This document shows, one piece after another, positions 1 through 9,667 of a stretch of 64,000 nucleotides of DNA. Source of the DNA: Planctomycetia bacterium (GTDB taxonomy: Bacteria > Planctomycetota > Planctomycetia > Pirellulales > Thermoguttaceae); contig JAUNBK010000004.1 in assembly GCA_030527105.1 (NCBI GenBank), positions 33,683 through 97,682 of the forward strand, written 5' to 3'. The notes under the pieces were generated by a model. The model was not told where the DNA came from. It searched no databases and was given only the letters and a program-made list of their open reading frames with translations. The position numbers and the translations under genes are program-made. The first letter of the stretch is position 1; every line of letters starts with the position of its first letter.

Positions 1-2435
1 AAGAATTCACGCCCGCTATGGCGAAAGCCGTCATTGACGAGATGGCGAAGCCGGCACCCAAAAAGCACTTCACGATTGGTATCAAAGACGATCTCACGCA
101 CTTGAGTTTGGATTATGATCCCACGTGGAGCACGGAGGGGCCGGAAATCACGCGCGCGCTCTTCTTTGGTCTCGGTTCGGACGGAACGGTCGGTGCGAAT
201 AAGAACTCCGTGAAAATCGTTTCGAACAACACCAACCTCTACGCGCAAGGCTATTTTGAGTACGACTCGAAGAAGGCTGGCTCTGTCACGAAGTCGCACC
301 TTCGATTCAGTCCCAATCCGATTTTGGGTTCGTACCTTGTCCATAGCGCGAACTTTGTCGCCTGCCACCAGTGGGAGTTCATCAGCCAGGTCGACATGCT
401 CTCCAAGGCGGAGAAGAACGCGACCTTCCTGGTCAATTGTCCTTATGGTCCGGACGAAGTGTGGAACCATTTGCCCCGCAGCGTCCAGAAAGACCTGATT
501 GAGAAAGAGATTCGTCTCTTCATCATCGACGCGAACACGATTGCGGAGAAAACCGGGATGGGGCGCCGCACGAATACCATTCTCCAGACCTGCTTCTTCG
601 CGCTGGCGAACGTTGGTGGCTTGGATGCCGACACCTCAATCGGCTACATTAAGGGCGCGATTCAGAAAACGTACGCTAAAAAGGGTCAGGAAGTCGTGGA
701 GAAGAACTGGGCGGCAGTCGACGCTTCGCTTGCTGGTCTTCAGGAAGTGAAAGTTCCCTCCGAAATCACGTCGAGCTTCGAGCGTCGCGCGGGTGTCATT
801 GGCGAAGCCAGCCCGTTCGTCACGGACGTTTTGGGCAAAATCATGGAAGGCAAAGGCGAAGAACTGACCGTGAAAGACATGGCGCCGACTTGCGACGGAA
901 CCTTCCCCTCCGCAACGACGCAGTACGAGAAGCGCTCAATCGCGTTGAGCATCCCGGTTTGGGACCCCGACACGTGCATTCAGTGCGGTCTTTGCTCGCT
1001 CGTGTGCCCACACGCCGCGATTCGTCTGAAGGTGTACGAAGAGTCCGCGCTCGAGGGTGCGCCCGCGACCTTCAAATCCGCTCCCGCTAAGGGCAAGGAA
1101 TTCGCAGGAATGCGCGCTACCATCCAGTGCTATCCCGAAGATTGCACCGGCTGCGGACTGTGCGTCAACAACTGCCCCGCCAAGAGCAAGACGGAAGAGG
1201 GCAAGAAAGCGATCAACATGGTCCACAAGCTGGACGTGATCGACGAGGAAAAGGCGAACTACGAGTTCTTCCACAGCCTCCCGAACTTCGATCGCTCGAA
1301 GGTGAGTGTTGGCACCGTGAAAGGTTCGCAACTACTTCTGCCGCTCTTTGAGTTCTCTGGTGCTTGTGCGGGCTGCGGCGAAACGCCCTACATCAAACTC
1401 GTTACGCAACTCTTCGGAGATCGCATGTTGGTCGCCAACGCGACGGGCTGTTCGTCCATTTATGGCGGCAACCTCCCCAGCACGCCGTATTGCAAGAATG
1501 CCGACGGGCGTGGTCCCGCATGGTCGAATTCCCTCTTCGAGGACAATGCGGAGTTCGGGCTTGGTATGCGTGTCGCTGTTGATCAGCAGAATTCCTACGC
1601 CAAAGAGCTTTTGGTCGGCATGGCGGAGCACGTTGGGCAGGAGCTGGTCGATGCTATCCTGAACAACCCCCAGAAGACCGAGGGAGAAATCTCCGAGCAG
1701 CGCGCGAACGTCGCCAAGTTGTTGGAGAAAATCGAAGGGGCGGATTGTCCCAAAGCCAAGGCGCTTGTGGCGTCGGCAAGCTACCTCGTCAAACGAAGCG
1801 TTTGGTGCTTCGGTGGCGACGGTTGGGCGTACGACATTGGCTACGGCGGTTTGGATCACGTCATGGCAAGTGGGCGAAACATCAACGTTCTCGTTCTCGA
1901 CACCGAGGTCTACTCCAACACGGGTGGGCAGGCGTCCAAATCCACGCCGCGTGGAAGCGTTGCCAAATTTGCCGCAGCGGGCAAGCGTTCTCGTAAAAAG
2001 GACCTTGGCATGATGGCTGCCTCCTATGGAAACGTTTATGTTGGACAGATTTCGATTGGCGCGAACCCGATGCACGCTCTCAAGACGATCTTGGAGGCGG
2101 AAGCGCACGACGGTCCTTCGCTTATCATTGCCTACTCGCACTGCATCAACCACGGCATCGACATGATCAAGGGGTTGGAACTGCAGAAGGAAGCCGTGAA
2201 ATGCGGATATTGGCCGCTCTATCACTACGATCCGTCGAAAGAGGTTCCGTTCTCTCTCGATTCCCGAGCGCCTGAGGGTGAGTTCAAGGAATTCGCGCTC
2301 AAGCAAAATCGTTACAAGAGTCTGAAGCTCCTGAACGATGCGGCTCAGACCGAGGAGCTTCTCCAAGAGGGGCAGGAAGATATCACGGAGCGTTACGATT
2401 ATTACAAGCAGCTCTCCAGCTTGAAGCATGAATAA
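1..2435 (+). CDS. nifJ: Pyruvate:ferredoxin (flavodoxin) oxidoreductase, C-terminal part (5' end outside window)
   Basis: Oxidises pyruvate with CoA to acetyl-CoA and CO2 and passes electrons to ferredoxin or flavodoxin; cytosolic, central to anaerobic metabolism. The frame is open from the window edge: codons before the first ATG (18) read EFTPA, which continues the family sequence, so that ATG is internal and about 360 residues of the usual ~1,170 are missing. Counting from the ATG at 18, two 4Fe-4S motifs are visible (CIQCGLCSLVCP near 320, CTGCGLCVNNCP near 375). The thiamine-diphosphate region follows, with CAGCGE near 449, GDGWAYDIGYGG near 599 and NTGGQASKSTP near 633. The C-terminus ends normally. 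A hairpin plus T-run follows the stop, so this is the last gene of its transcript. A flavodoxin encoded near 62.0 kb could be a partner, but that is inference and it appears to be a lipoprotein. Confidence 0.97.
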   Translation, partial: EFTPAMAKAVIDEMAKPAPKKHFTIGIKDDLTHLSLDYDPTWSTEGPEITRALFFGLGSDGTVGANKNSVKIVSNNTNLYAQGYFEYDSKKAGSVTKSHLRFSPNPILGSYLVHSANFVACHQWEFISQVDMLSKAEKNATFLVNCPYGPDEVWNHLPRSVQKDLIEKEIRLFIIDANTIAEKTGMGRRTNTILQTCFFALANVGGLDADTSIGYIKGAIQKTYAKKGQEVVEKNWAAVDASLAGLQEVKVPSEITSSFERRAGVIGEASPFVTDVLGKIMEGKGEELTVKDMAPTCDGTFPSATTQYEKRSIALSIPVWDPDTCIQCGLCSLVCPHAAIRLKVYEESALEGAPATFKSAPAKGKEFAGMRATIQCYPEDCTGCGLCVNNCPAKSKTEEGKKAINMVHKLDVIDEEKANYEFFHSLPNFDRSKVSVGTVKGSQLLLPLFEFSGACAGCGETPYIKLVTQLFGDRMLVANATGCSSIYGGNLPSTPYCKNADGRGPAWSNSLFEDNAEFGLGMRVAVDQQNSYAKELLVGMAEHVGQELVDAILNNPQKTEGEISEQRANVAKLLEKIEGADCPKAKALVASASYLVKRSVWCFGGDGWAYDIGYGGLDHVMASGRNINVLVLDTEVYSNTGGQASKSTPRGSVAKFAAAGKRSRKKDLGMMAASYGNVYVGQISIGANPMHALKTILEAEAHDGPSLIIAYSHCINHGIDMIKGLELQKEAVKCGYWPLYHYDPSKEVPFSLDSRAPEGEFKEFALKQNRYKSLKLLNDAAQTEELLQEGQEDITERYDYYKQLSSLKHE

Positions 2436-2461
2436 TCGTTAGTCGCACACGAACGGGTACG

Positions 2462-2497
2462 AACGGGCGGGAATTGAAAGGTTTCTGCCCGTTTTTT
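2462..2497 (+). terminator. Intrinsic terminator after nifJ
   Basis: AACGGGC (2462-2468) pairs with GCCCGTT (2487-2493) and a run of T follows. It starts 27 bases after the nifJ stop codon. Confidence 0.65.
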
Positions 2498-2580
2498 CTC
2501 TCTTATTCTTTCAAAACGTGGCGGCTTGATGGAAAAACACCTCATTTCTGAGAATCTGGAAAAAGAGGTGTGAATTGCTC

Positions 2581-2609
2581 TTGCGTTGGTTTTTTGTTTT
2601 GTGTATAAT
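2581..2609 (+). promoter_or_regulatory. Sigma70-like promoter upstream of the OmpA-like lipoprotein gene
   Basis: TTGCGT (2581-2586), a 17-base spacer and a perfect TATAAT (2604-2609). It lies about 130 bases before the lipoprotein gene; the partial repeat at 2674-2717 would be inside the 5' leader. Confidence 0.45.
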
Positions 2610-2673
2610 GACCACAAAGGTGGATCGTCTTGAGGTCAGTTCTGGAGACTATGCCCCGGCTCCAGCAGTGGCG

Positions 2674-2717
2674 ACCCAACGGCGGACGGAATCGGAAGTT
2701 TCAACGAGAAGTATTAT
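2674..2717 (-). repeat. Family A repeat, truncated copy, reverse orientation
   Basis: Matches the reverse complement of the left ~44 bases of the family A repeat (see 47004-47109): CCAACGGCGGACGGA, then TTTCAACG and AGTATTATAA. The other half of the element is absent. It sits in the leader of the OmpA-like gene. Confidence 0.75.
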
Positions 2718-2740
2718 AAAATACGATGTGTATATAAGCG

Positions 2741-3565
2741 ATGAGTTCAAATATGCGAAAATCGAGACATCATATAGCGACAGCTCTCCTCCTTTGTTTT
2801 TTGCTGGGGGTGGGTTGCGCGAACGACCCTCTCACTCAGCAGGGACGTATCTCCGATTTGCAAAAGGACAAAACGCGGCTTGCCAACGAACGCGATTCCT
2901 ACCAGAGTCGATATAACGAAGTTGTTGAGCGAAATCGACGTCAGACGCATGAAATTGCGGCAAGCCAGCAGAAAATCCAAATCTTGGAGCAGGAGAGCAT
3001 CGCACTCAAACGGCAACTCAAAGACACCTCCGATCAACTCGCGAATATTACTCAAGAAAAGGAACTTCTCGATCGGCGTGTGGGCGAACTCTCGAAAGTC
3101 GCAGAGCGCCAAGAGGGGGTTGATATTCTCTCCAACACAAGCGCGGGGAGCGATCTCACGCCGCCAGCAATTCCCGGCACTGTTGCGACCGTCGAGAATG
3201 GTCAAATCCGTATCGAGCTTGGGTGCGACTCGCTCTTTGACGCGGAAGGGAGCACGTTCACGCCTCAAGGATTGGAGCTTCTTCGCAAAACGGGACACGC
3301 TGTTGCAACCCAGTATCCCGGCGCAAAAGTGCGTATCGAGGGGCACGTCAGCTCATTCCGCAAGACGGGCGCGCGCTTCGCCTCGCCGATGGATCAAAGC
3401 ATGGCGCAGGCGGAGATGGTTTATGCTATTTTCACTCAGGAAAATATCTTCCCGGCGGAAGCCCTCCGAGTGGAAGGGTGCGGCGTTTCCTCTCCACGTG
3501 TCTCGAGCGGTACGGAGCAGGGTGCGGCGAGAAACTATCGAATCGAAATCGTTGTGAATCCCTAA
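2741..3565 (+). CDS. OmpA/Pal-like outer-membrane lipoprotein with coiled coil
   Basis: Probable lipoprotein that links the outer membrane to peptidoglycan. From Met-1 (2741) a short basic stretch is followed by a hydrophobic segment ending in GVGC, a lipobox-like site near residue 26. A predicted coiled coil with regular heptads rich in K, E, Q and R covers roughly residues 35-125. The C-terminal ~120 residues fit an OmpA domain: the start VENGQIRIEL, the RIEGHVSS strand and the end ARNYRIEIVVNP match the family's GHTD and NRRVEI regions. The arginine-rich end that normally binds diaminopimelate is only partly conserved. A second in-frame ATG at 2753 gives a more typical signal peptide (MRKSRHH) and may be the true start; neither start has a clear ribosome binding site. 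The gene stands alone between a promoter and a promoter-bearing gap. Confidence 0.82.
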   Translation: MSSNMRKSRHHIATALLLCFLLGVGCANDPLTQQGRISDLQKDKTRLANERDSYQSRYNEVVERNRRQTHEIAASQQKIQILEQESIALKRQLKDTSDQLANITQEKELLDRRVGELSKVAERQEGVDILSNTSAGSDLTPPAIPGTVATVENGQIRIELGCDSLFDAEGSTFTPQGLELLRKTGHAVATQYPGAKVRIEGHVSSFRKTGARFASPMDQSMAQAEMVYAIFTQENIFPAEALRVEGCGVSSPRVSSGTEQGAARNYRIEIVVNP

Positions 3566-3643
3566 AAATCCCCTATTTCCGCTATCTTCCTATCTTTTGC
3601 CCCGTTTTTTTCAAGAAAACCGCAAAACTTACCTAATGGTTAC

Positions 3644-3672
3644 TTGATTCCCTCTTTAAAATCTGGTATGAT
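3644..3672 (+). promoter_or_regulatory. Sigma70-like promoter of the large PQQ/toroid/MoxR gene run
   Basis: TTGATT (3644-3649), 17-base spacer, TATGAT (3667-3672), 146 bases before the start chosen for the 1,949-residue protein. Bases before the -10 are CTGG, resembling the GTGG seen before other -10 boxes in this window. Confidence 0.55.
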
Positions 3673-3817
3673 TATAGTGTGTGGGTCTCGTTATGATTCC
3701 ATGAGAAATTTCGACAGATAATTCTCTGTTGGAGCCATGCGCCACGACTTGCAGGGCGCGAGTTTTTGTGGAAGCTAAATTCATTTGGGTGCCAATATAG
3801 AAAGACTGATTTGTACC

Positions 3818-6800
3818 ATGAGCCGGATTCGAATATTAAGCGGGGACTTCTTTTTTAGTGCCATGCTCTTTGGGGCGTTTGCGTCTTGTTTTTTCTGCAC
3901 GCTCTGTTTTTTGGGGGAGTGCGTCCAAGCGCAGAGGATACGACTCGAAGAAGTTCAGGTTTCGGAGGAAATCGATGATGAAGACGCAGAAGAAATGACC
4001 ACTGCGTTTCCGCCGCCAGATCGTGAGCTGCAAAAAAGCATTTCGGACGCGCAAAAGTTGATCGAAATGGAGCGTTATTCCGAATCCCTCCAGCAGATCG
4101 GCGAGATTTTGGACGCGGAGAGCGATTTTCTCATCCCTTTGGGAGAGGGTGGGGTCTTTCGAAGTATGCGCTTGGAGGCGGAACAACTGCTCGAGAAGCT
4201 CCCCCCAAAGGCGATGGAGGTTTATGAGATCGAACACGGAATCCCTGCGCGGCAAAAACTCGACGCAGCGGTGCGCGCGGGGGATGCCGAGGCGATCGCG
4301 ATGATTGCATCGCGGTACTTCTACACCAACGCCGGGCGCGAGGCGGCGCTCATTTCGGGGCTGCATCTTTTGGATTGCGGCTACCCGCTCCCCGCTGCCA
4401 TGATGTTCCAAAAATTGTACGACAACAAGGTTGCGCGCGAGAAATTCGATCCGCTTCTCACGCTCCTTTTGGCGACTTCCTATCTTCAAGGTGGCGTCCC
4501 CGACCGCGCTGAGGAAGTTCTCAAGGAGGCGAATTGGGCGGATGCCGGGTGGAAAAAAGTCGAGGTTGGCGGCGAAAAACTCGTCGACGTCCTTCAAAAA
4601 CGCGGCGCGCGCCTCTCTGCCGACGGCGTGTGTGCGTGGTTGGAGCAAACGTTTCCTGAGGGGGTGAAATTGCCCGAGCAGTTCCGAAGTTGGCTCATTT
4701 TTCGTGGAAATTGGGCGCGAAGTGGCGGGGTTCGAAACGCGTCGCTCCCCGTTCTTGTGCCGTGTTGGAGGCTCCCTCTCATCGACGACTCGGAGGGGAT
4801 GGCGCTCCTGTATCTCCTGCGCGAAAAAATGGCTATGTCCAACAAATTCTTCCTCATGCGCCCGATCGTGTGCGGGGATATCGTCCTTATGCGCACGGTG
4901 TGGAATCTCACGGCAATTGATTTGCGCACGGGTAAGCGTCTGTGGGAAGTCCCTTCGGCGGACTATTCCGAGATGAAGTCGATTTTGGCGGCGAATTCTG
5001 CCAAAATCCTTGGCAATTATTACATGTCCGACGGTCCCTCGATTAATTTGATGGCGGCGGTTTTGAATCGTCGAGTTTGGGGAGATGGTCCCTATGGCGA
5101 CCTCGCAAGCGACGGCAAGTTGGTTTTTTGCATTGAAGACACGCTCGACCCGATTCTCAATCCGCGCGAGCCGTTCCTTATAAGGGGTGGTGGGAACGCC
5201 GCCCGCAAAAAGAGGAGAGGCGCTGCGTCGGAGGAATCTCTGGCGATTCCCAATCGTCTTGCGGCGTATGATATTCAAACAGGGAAACTCGTTTGGCACA
5301 TCGGAGGGTTGGAGGCGCGTTGGAATCTTCCAGAGTCGGGAGTGCGTTTTTGCGGCGCCCCGCTTCCCATTGCGAACGAGCTTTATATTATGGGCGAGCA
5401 GGCTGGTGGGATTTATCTCTTCGCGATTGATTCCACCAATGGTTCCGTGAAATGGAAGCAGCAATTGTGCGTGATTTCGGAGAAACTTCCTCCTTCGCAA
5501 ACTCCGTCGTTTTCGCCCGTTTTTGCGGACGGCATCCTCGTGTGCCACACGCCGAACAATTGCGTCGTGGCGTTGGATATTGCGTCTCGCGCCATCCTTT
5601 GGGGCAACGCCTACGCCGCCGCGCGAGAGGATGAGAATCGCTATTCCGACCCCTATGGATTAATGTATGGGGCGCTCCCTGCGCGTCTGGTGGATCCCAC
5701 GCCGATTATTTATGACAAGAAAGTCCTTTTTCGCACAGGAACGGGGAATTGCTGTCTCGATTTGGCGACAGGCAAAAAGTTCCCATACTCGGGGCAAGGG
5801 TTCTCCTTCTGCGGTATCCTGGATGGGAAATTGATTCAAATCACGCCTTACGAAGTGGGGGTGTTCAAATTTGAGCAAGACGGGCTATCTCAACTCCGTG
5901 AGAGACCCTCCATCTCGCCCCGCGGCAATGGTTTTTGCACCGAGAATAGAATCATCCTCCCTATCGCTCTCGAAGATGGTACCGAGGGCGTCGGCGCGAT
6001 TCGTTTCAAGAACGCAGAGAGCGCGGAGGGGGGCGAGAGCAACAATAGCAATAATAGCGACAATAACGAAGGCACTTCCGAAGACTCGGCGATAGAAATA
6101 GTGGTGGAGCAATTTGTTCCGAATCGTGAAAAAACGGATCTTGGCGACCTTTTCCCCGCTGGAGATTTTATTCTTTCGCAAAACGGAATGGAACTCACAG
6201 CGTACATTCAGAGGGACCATGCCGAAGCGTTCGTGAAGGATTTGAGAGAAAAGGATCCCGATTCGTTGGAGGCGACGCTGATCGAGGCGATGATTGCGTG
6301 GGAGAAAGAGGATTGGGGTCGGACGATCACGCTTTTGAAACAGTCTGGCGACTTTGCGCGACCTCTTTTACGCAGCGCGATTTTGGAGGGAGTACGCAAG
6401 GATTTCGACTTCTTCTTCGGCATGAAGGATGAAGCCCTTGCCCTTCTTGAGAATCCAGAGCAAAATCTCGAATTCCGACAGTTTTTGATCCACGCGCACA
6501 TGGAAAAGAAGGAGTGGATCCAAGCCGCGCGCGAGTGCGAGGCGCTGTTGGTGTATATCGACGCGCTTCCGCAGAAGAAACAACCACGACACGACCTCCT
6601 TTTTGAGCTTCCGAAGTGCGTGGCGAGCGAGAGACCTGTGCCAGAGGCTGGCGAGGGTGAGGTGAAATACTCGCTCACTCTCTGGTTTTCGTTTTGCGTG
6701 GAGCATATTTCGAGAAACGCAGAGGCGAAGAATCTCCTTCTGGGTGTCATGCAACGGCGTCTCGAGGCACTCGGCGCAAAAACGCGCGCTTTTGAAGAAG

Positions 6801-9667
6801 TTTTGCGCGAATCAAAGACAGATCCTTCCGAAGCCGAACAAGGCACGCTGGCGGACTCGGAACCAAACGCCACGCCAGAGGAGGGGGACGCTCCCTCAGA
6901 GGTTATCGTCGAGGCGCCAGTATATCTGGACGGATTCGACCTTTTCGTGAAGTATCGCGAGCTTTTCACGATGTTCCGCATCTTTCCAGAGGCGGCGGTG
7001 GCGCAAGAGGCGGCGGAGAGCATCCTTTGGAAGATGAAATTCGCTCCGCTTTTGGAGTTGAATCTCCTCGCAAAGGCGAAAAATTCCGACGATCTCCCTT
7101 CAGCAGCGGCTGAGATCGTTTTGATGTTCGTGCGTTGTGGCGAGGCAGAGAAAGCGATTCCGTACCTCGAATTCTTGCATGAGAACACCCCCAATCTTCC
7201 TTGCTTGGAGGGCAAAACTCCCAAACAATGGTGGCAGGCGCGACCCGAAGGGGATAAAGTCCGCTTGGCGATGGAGCGCGCGGATGAGTGGAAGAGCGGC
7301 AGTTTCGTCTTCAAAGAAGAAAAAGAGACCTATGCCGAACAGGGGATTGTGACAAGCGGCACATCTCTCGAGCCAAACAGGGGGAAAGAGTTGACTTCCG
7401 TTCCGTTCTCACGTAGGCACTTTTCGACCAACGCCAACATTATCGTTGATCGAAAAAATGCTATGGGGCGTTTTCGAACACTTGCTGGTGGTCACGCGCT
7501 CGTGTGCGAGGATGAGTGGGGAAGTTTGGAGTGGACGTCTCCTCACTTTGGCTCTTTTTTTGAGGATGGTTTTTCGAATTCGATCATAGATCGAGTGGGC
7601 AATGGATACAACTTCTTTCAGGCGAATATGCGGTTGCTCACAAGCGTCACGCATTCTGCGGCGCTGTGGGAAACCAAAATATATCCCGGAGAGGAAAAAA
7701 TCCATCCGATTCTCGCGCCAGTGGTCGAGAATGTTCGAAAGATGGCGATTCCTTTTTTCAACCAATTTTCTTGGGATACCAAGGCCGTATTTCGCGGTGC
7801 AGGTCGCCAACATTTGTATCTGGAGAAAGTGGGGAGAGGCAGCATGATTTCGTCTCTTGACATTCTCTCGGGCAGACTCGAGTGGAAGGAACCCTCGAGT
7901 TTCTATGAATACTTGGGTGCAGACGGCAGGTATGTGTATGGCGGAGTCTACCACGAGGACGTTCCAGAGTTTTACTCATCGACCGAAATGGATGATTTTT
8001 CGTTCGGAAAGAAATTCTATTTCGTTGAGGATATTCCGCTGAGCGACGTTGTGCAATTTCTCGAGACCCTCGCTGAAGAAGCAGAGGAAGTCGAGGAGGG
8101 AGGAGAAAACGCTCAACTCGCAGAAAAAGGTGCGTCTTTGCCAGAGGAGTTTCGCGAGGCACTTTTGAAGTTGCCCAATAAAGAGACTTTGCGTCGCATA
8201 AATCTCTTTCGCGCGTCGGACGGAGTTAAAGAAAAAACGTTCCTTTTGCCAGAGGGTGTTTTGATTTCCCAAAAAGAGGGGAAAATGCTCTTCTTTTTCT
8301 CCCACCTTGGTTTTGCACTTGTCGATTTCCGCTCTGAGAAACTCGTCTGGAGCTACTTCGTGATTCCGGAGGAGCCGCTCGATGAGGGGGCGGAGGAGTA
8401 CGAGAAGCTCGCGAAAGAGAGGGAAAAACGACGCCGACAGCAAGGGAGAACGTATCTCTCCTATTCGCTCGACGAGGTGGGGAAGCGTCTCTATTTGCTC
8501 AATAATTTGTGCGAAATGGAGACGATCGACTTTGAAACGGGCAAACGTGCCAAGTCCCCCGTCCTCCTTCCTCCAGAACTCAGCCAAAGGCTCGAAAAGT
8601 GCCCCAAAATCCGACACTTGTCCATCCTCGAGATTCGCCTCATGGAAGACGACAGTTTCCTTGTCGTTCTCGCGAAGGATCCCGAGCATATGGAGTTTGA
8701 AGCCGCTCGTGCTGCGGAAAGAGCGCAAGAAGCCGAGGTCGCAGAGGAAAAAGATGAGGGGGATGAGTCCGATGAGTCCAACGATGCTGATGATGCTGAG
8801 GATGCTGATGAGGCGGATGAGGCGGATGATATTGACGCTGACGGCTCGGACGACGAGTTGTTTGACGTGCCAGAGGAAGACGAGGCTGAAGACTTTACGG
8901 AGGATGAATCCGTTCATATTTCCGAACTCTATGCCATCTCCTCTCAAAGAGCGTTGGGGGCGTTGGTTTATCGACTCGACGCGAACCTACAGCCCATGTG
9001 GAAAGAGCCTTTATACGAGGCGAATGGGTATTATATGTCGTACATTCCACGAAAACTCCCCATTTGGGGTTTCGCTTATCGAAAAACCTTCCCCGCGAAT
9101 CGAATGGAAGATAAGGACGTTTGCGTCGTAAAATTGTACGACACGCGCACTGGCGACCTGTTTTTCGATTTTATCAAGGACGAGAACATTTCGTCCGTCG
9201 AGCTGGAGGGAAAACCTCTCGAGGACACACTCATCGTGAATTTGGGTTCCAAAACGTGGACTTTCGAAGCGCGTGACGAGCCGTATACGGAGGGGAGCAA
9301 GCCCAAAACCGTGCGACCCGATGTTTCGGAGGAAATTCGGCGAAGAAAGAGGGAACTCGAGAATCGTGTGCGCTATAGAAACGGCATCCAAAAAGCGCTC
9401 GACGAGGAAAATCAGCGTTTCGAAGCGATCAAAGATCCGACAAAGCCTCAAATCCAAGAGCATCAAGAGAGAGCGGCGGGATTCAAGAAAAATATCCAGA
9501 GTTTCGACCGATTCATTAAGAAGGAAGAGGAGGAAATCAGGGTGTTGGAGAGTTCCTACGGACTTTTTGAAGGTGAGAAAGAGAAGGATGGCGAGAGCAA
9601 CGCCGAGAATCCTGGCGAAAATGCGAGTGGCGCAGCAAGCGTGACGCCCAAGGAGGATGCTGCATGA
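3818..9667 (+). CDS. Giant secreted PQQ-repeat (beta-propeller) protein with acidic and coiled-coil regions
   Basis: Unknown function; the likely place of action is the periplasm or the crateriform envelope. The chosen ATG (3818) gives a short basic N-terminus and a long hydrophobic signal segment ending near VQAQ. An upstream in-frame ATG at 3785 would add 11 residues. PQQ-type blades of the form 'D-x-x-T/S-G-K-x-x-W' occur near residues 364 (AIDLRTGKRLW), 480 (AYDIQTGKLVW), 540 and 590, and again in a second propeller near 1345 (SLDILSGRLEW), 1504 and 1570. An alpha-helical, TPR-like stretch separates them. A run of Asp and Glu lies near 1628-1695, and the last ~110 residues are charged coiled coil. 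The product is 1,949 residues. Its stop overlaps the next start (ATGA), so the two are probably translated together. No catalytic motif was recognised; binding or scaffolding is inference. Confidence 0.9.
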   Translation: MSRIRILSGDFFFSAMLFGAFASCFFCTLCFLGECVQAQRIRLEEVQVSEEIDDEDAEEMTTAFPPPDRELQKSISDAQKLIEMERYSESLQQIGEILDAESDFLIPLGEGGVFRSMRLEAEQLLEKLPPKAMEVYEIEHGIPARQKLDAAVRAGDAEAIAMIASRYFYTNAGREAALISGLHLLDCGYPLPAAMMFQKLYDNKVAREKFDPLLTLLLATSYLQGGVPDRAEEVLKEANWADAGWKKVEVGGEKLVDVLQKRGARLSADGVCAWLEQTFPEGVKLPEQFRSWLIFRGNWARSGGVRNASLPVLVPCWRLPLIDDSEGMALLYLLREKMAMSNKFFLMRPIVCGDIVLMRTVWNLTAIDLRTGKRLWEVPSADYSEMKSILAANSAKILGNYYMSDGPSINLMAAVLNRRVWGDGPYGDLASDGKLVFCIEDTLDPILNPREPFLIRGGGNAARKKRRGAASEESLAIPNRLAAYDIQTGKLVWHIGGLEARWNLPESGVRFCGAPLPIANELYIMGEQAGGIYLFAIDSTNGSVKWKQQLCVISEKLPPSQTPSFSPVFADGILVCHTPNNCVVALDIASRAILWGNAYAAAREDENRYSDPYGLMYGALPARLVDPTPIIYDKKVLFRTGTGNCCLDLATGKKFPYSGQGFSFCGILDGKLIQITPYEVGVFKFEQDGLSQLRERPSISPRGNGFCTENRIILPIALEDGTEGVGAIRFKNAESAEGGESNNSNNSDNNEGTSEDSAIEIVVEQFVPNREKTDLGDLFPAGDFILSQNGMELTAYIQRDHAEAFVKDLREKDPDSLEATLIEAMIAWEKEDWGRTITLLKQSGDFARPLLRSAILEGVRKDFDFFFGMKDEALALLENPEQNLEFRQFLIHAHMEKKEWIQAARECEALLVYIDALPQKKQPRHDLLFELPKCVASERPVPEAGEGEVKYSLTLWFSFCVEHISRNAEAKNLLLGVMQRRLEALGAKTRAFEEVLRESKTDPSEAEQGTLADSEPNATPEEGDAPSEVIVEAPVYLDGFDLFVKYRELFTMFRIFPEAAVAQEAAESILWKMKFAPLLELNLLAKAKNSDDLPSAAAEIVLMFVRCGEAEKAIPYLEFLHENTPNLPCLEGKTPKQWWQARPEGDKVRLAMERADEWKSGSFVFKEEKETYAEQGIVTSGTSLEPNRGKELTSVPFSRRHFSTNANIIVDRKNAMGRFRTLAGGHALVCEDEWGSLEWTSPHFGSFFEDGFSNSIIDRVGNGYNFFQANMRLLTSVTHSAALWETKIYPGEEKIHPILAPVVENVRKMAIPFFNQFSWDTKAVFRGAGRQHLYLEKVGRGSMISSLDILSGRLEWKEPSSFYEYLGADGRYVYGGVYHEDVPEFYSSTEMDDFSFGKKFYFVEDIPLSDVVQFLETLAEEAEEVEEGGENAQLAEKGASLPEEFREALLKLPNKETLRRINLFRASDGVKEKTFLLPEGVLISQKEGKMLFFFSHLGFALVDFRSEKLVWSYFVIPEEPLDEGAEEYEKLAKEREKRRRQQGRTYLSYSLDEVGKRLYLLNNLCEMETIDFETGKRAKSPVLLPPELSQRLEKCPKIRHLSILEIRLMEDDSFLVVLAKDPEHMEFEAARAAERAQEAEVAEEKDEGDESDESNDADDAEDADEADEADDIDADGSDDELFDVPEEDEAEDFTEDESVHISELYAISSQRALGALVYRLDANLQPMWKEPLYEANGYYMSYIPRKLPIWGFAYRKTFPANRMEDKDVCVVKLYDTRTGDLFFDFIKDENISSVELEGKPLEDTLIVNLGSKTWTFEARDEPYTEGSKPKTVRPDVSEEIRRRKRELENRVRYRNGIQKALDEENQRFEAIKDPTKPQIQEHQERAAGFKKNIQSFDRFIKKEEEEIRVLESSYGLFEGEKEKDGESNAENPGENASGAASVTPKEDAA

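Noticed and set aside
3836..5548. 570-codon minus-strand frame
   Set aside because: Antisense to the PQQ-repeat protein, whose blades are obvious in the sense frame.
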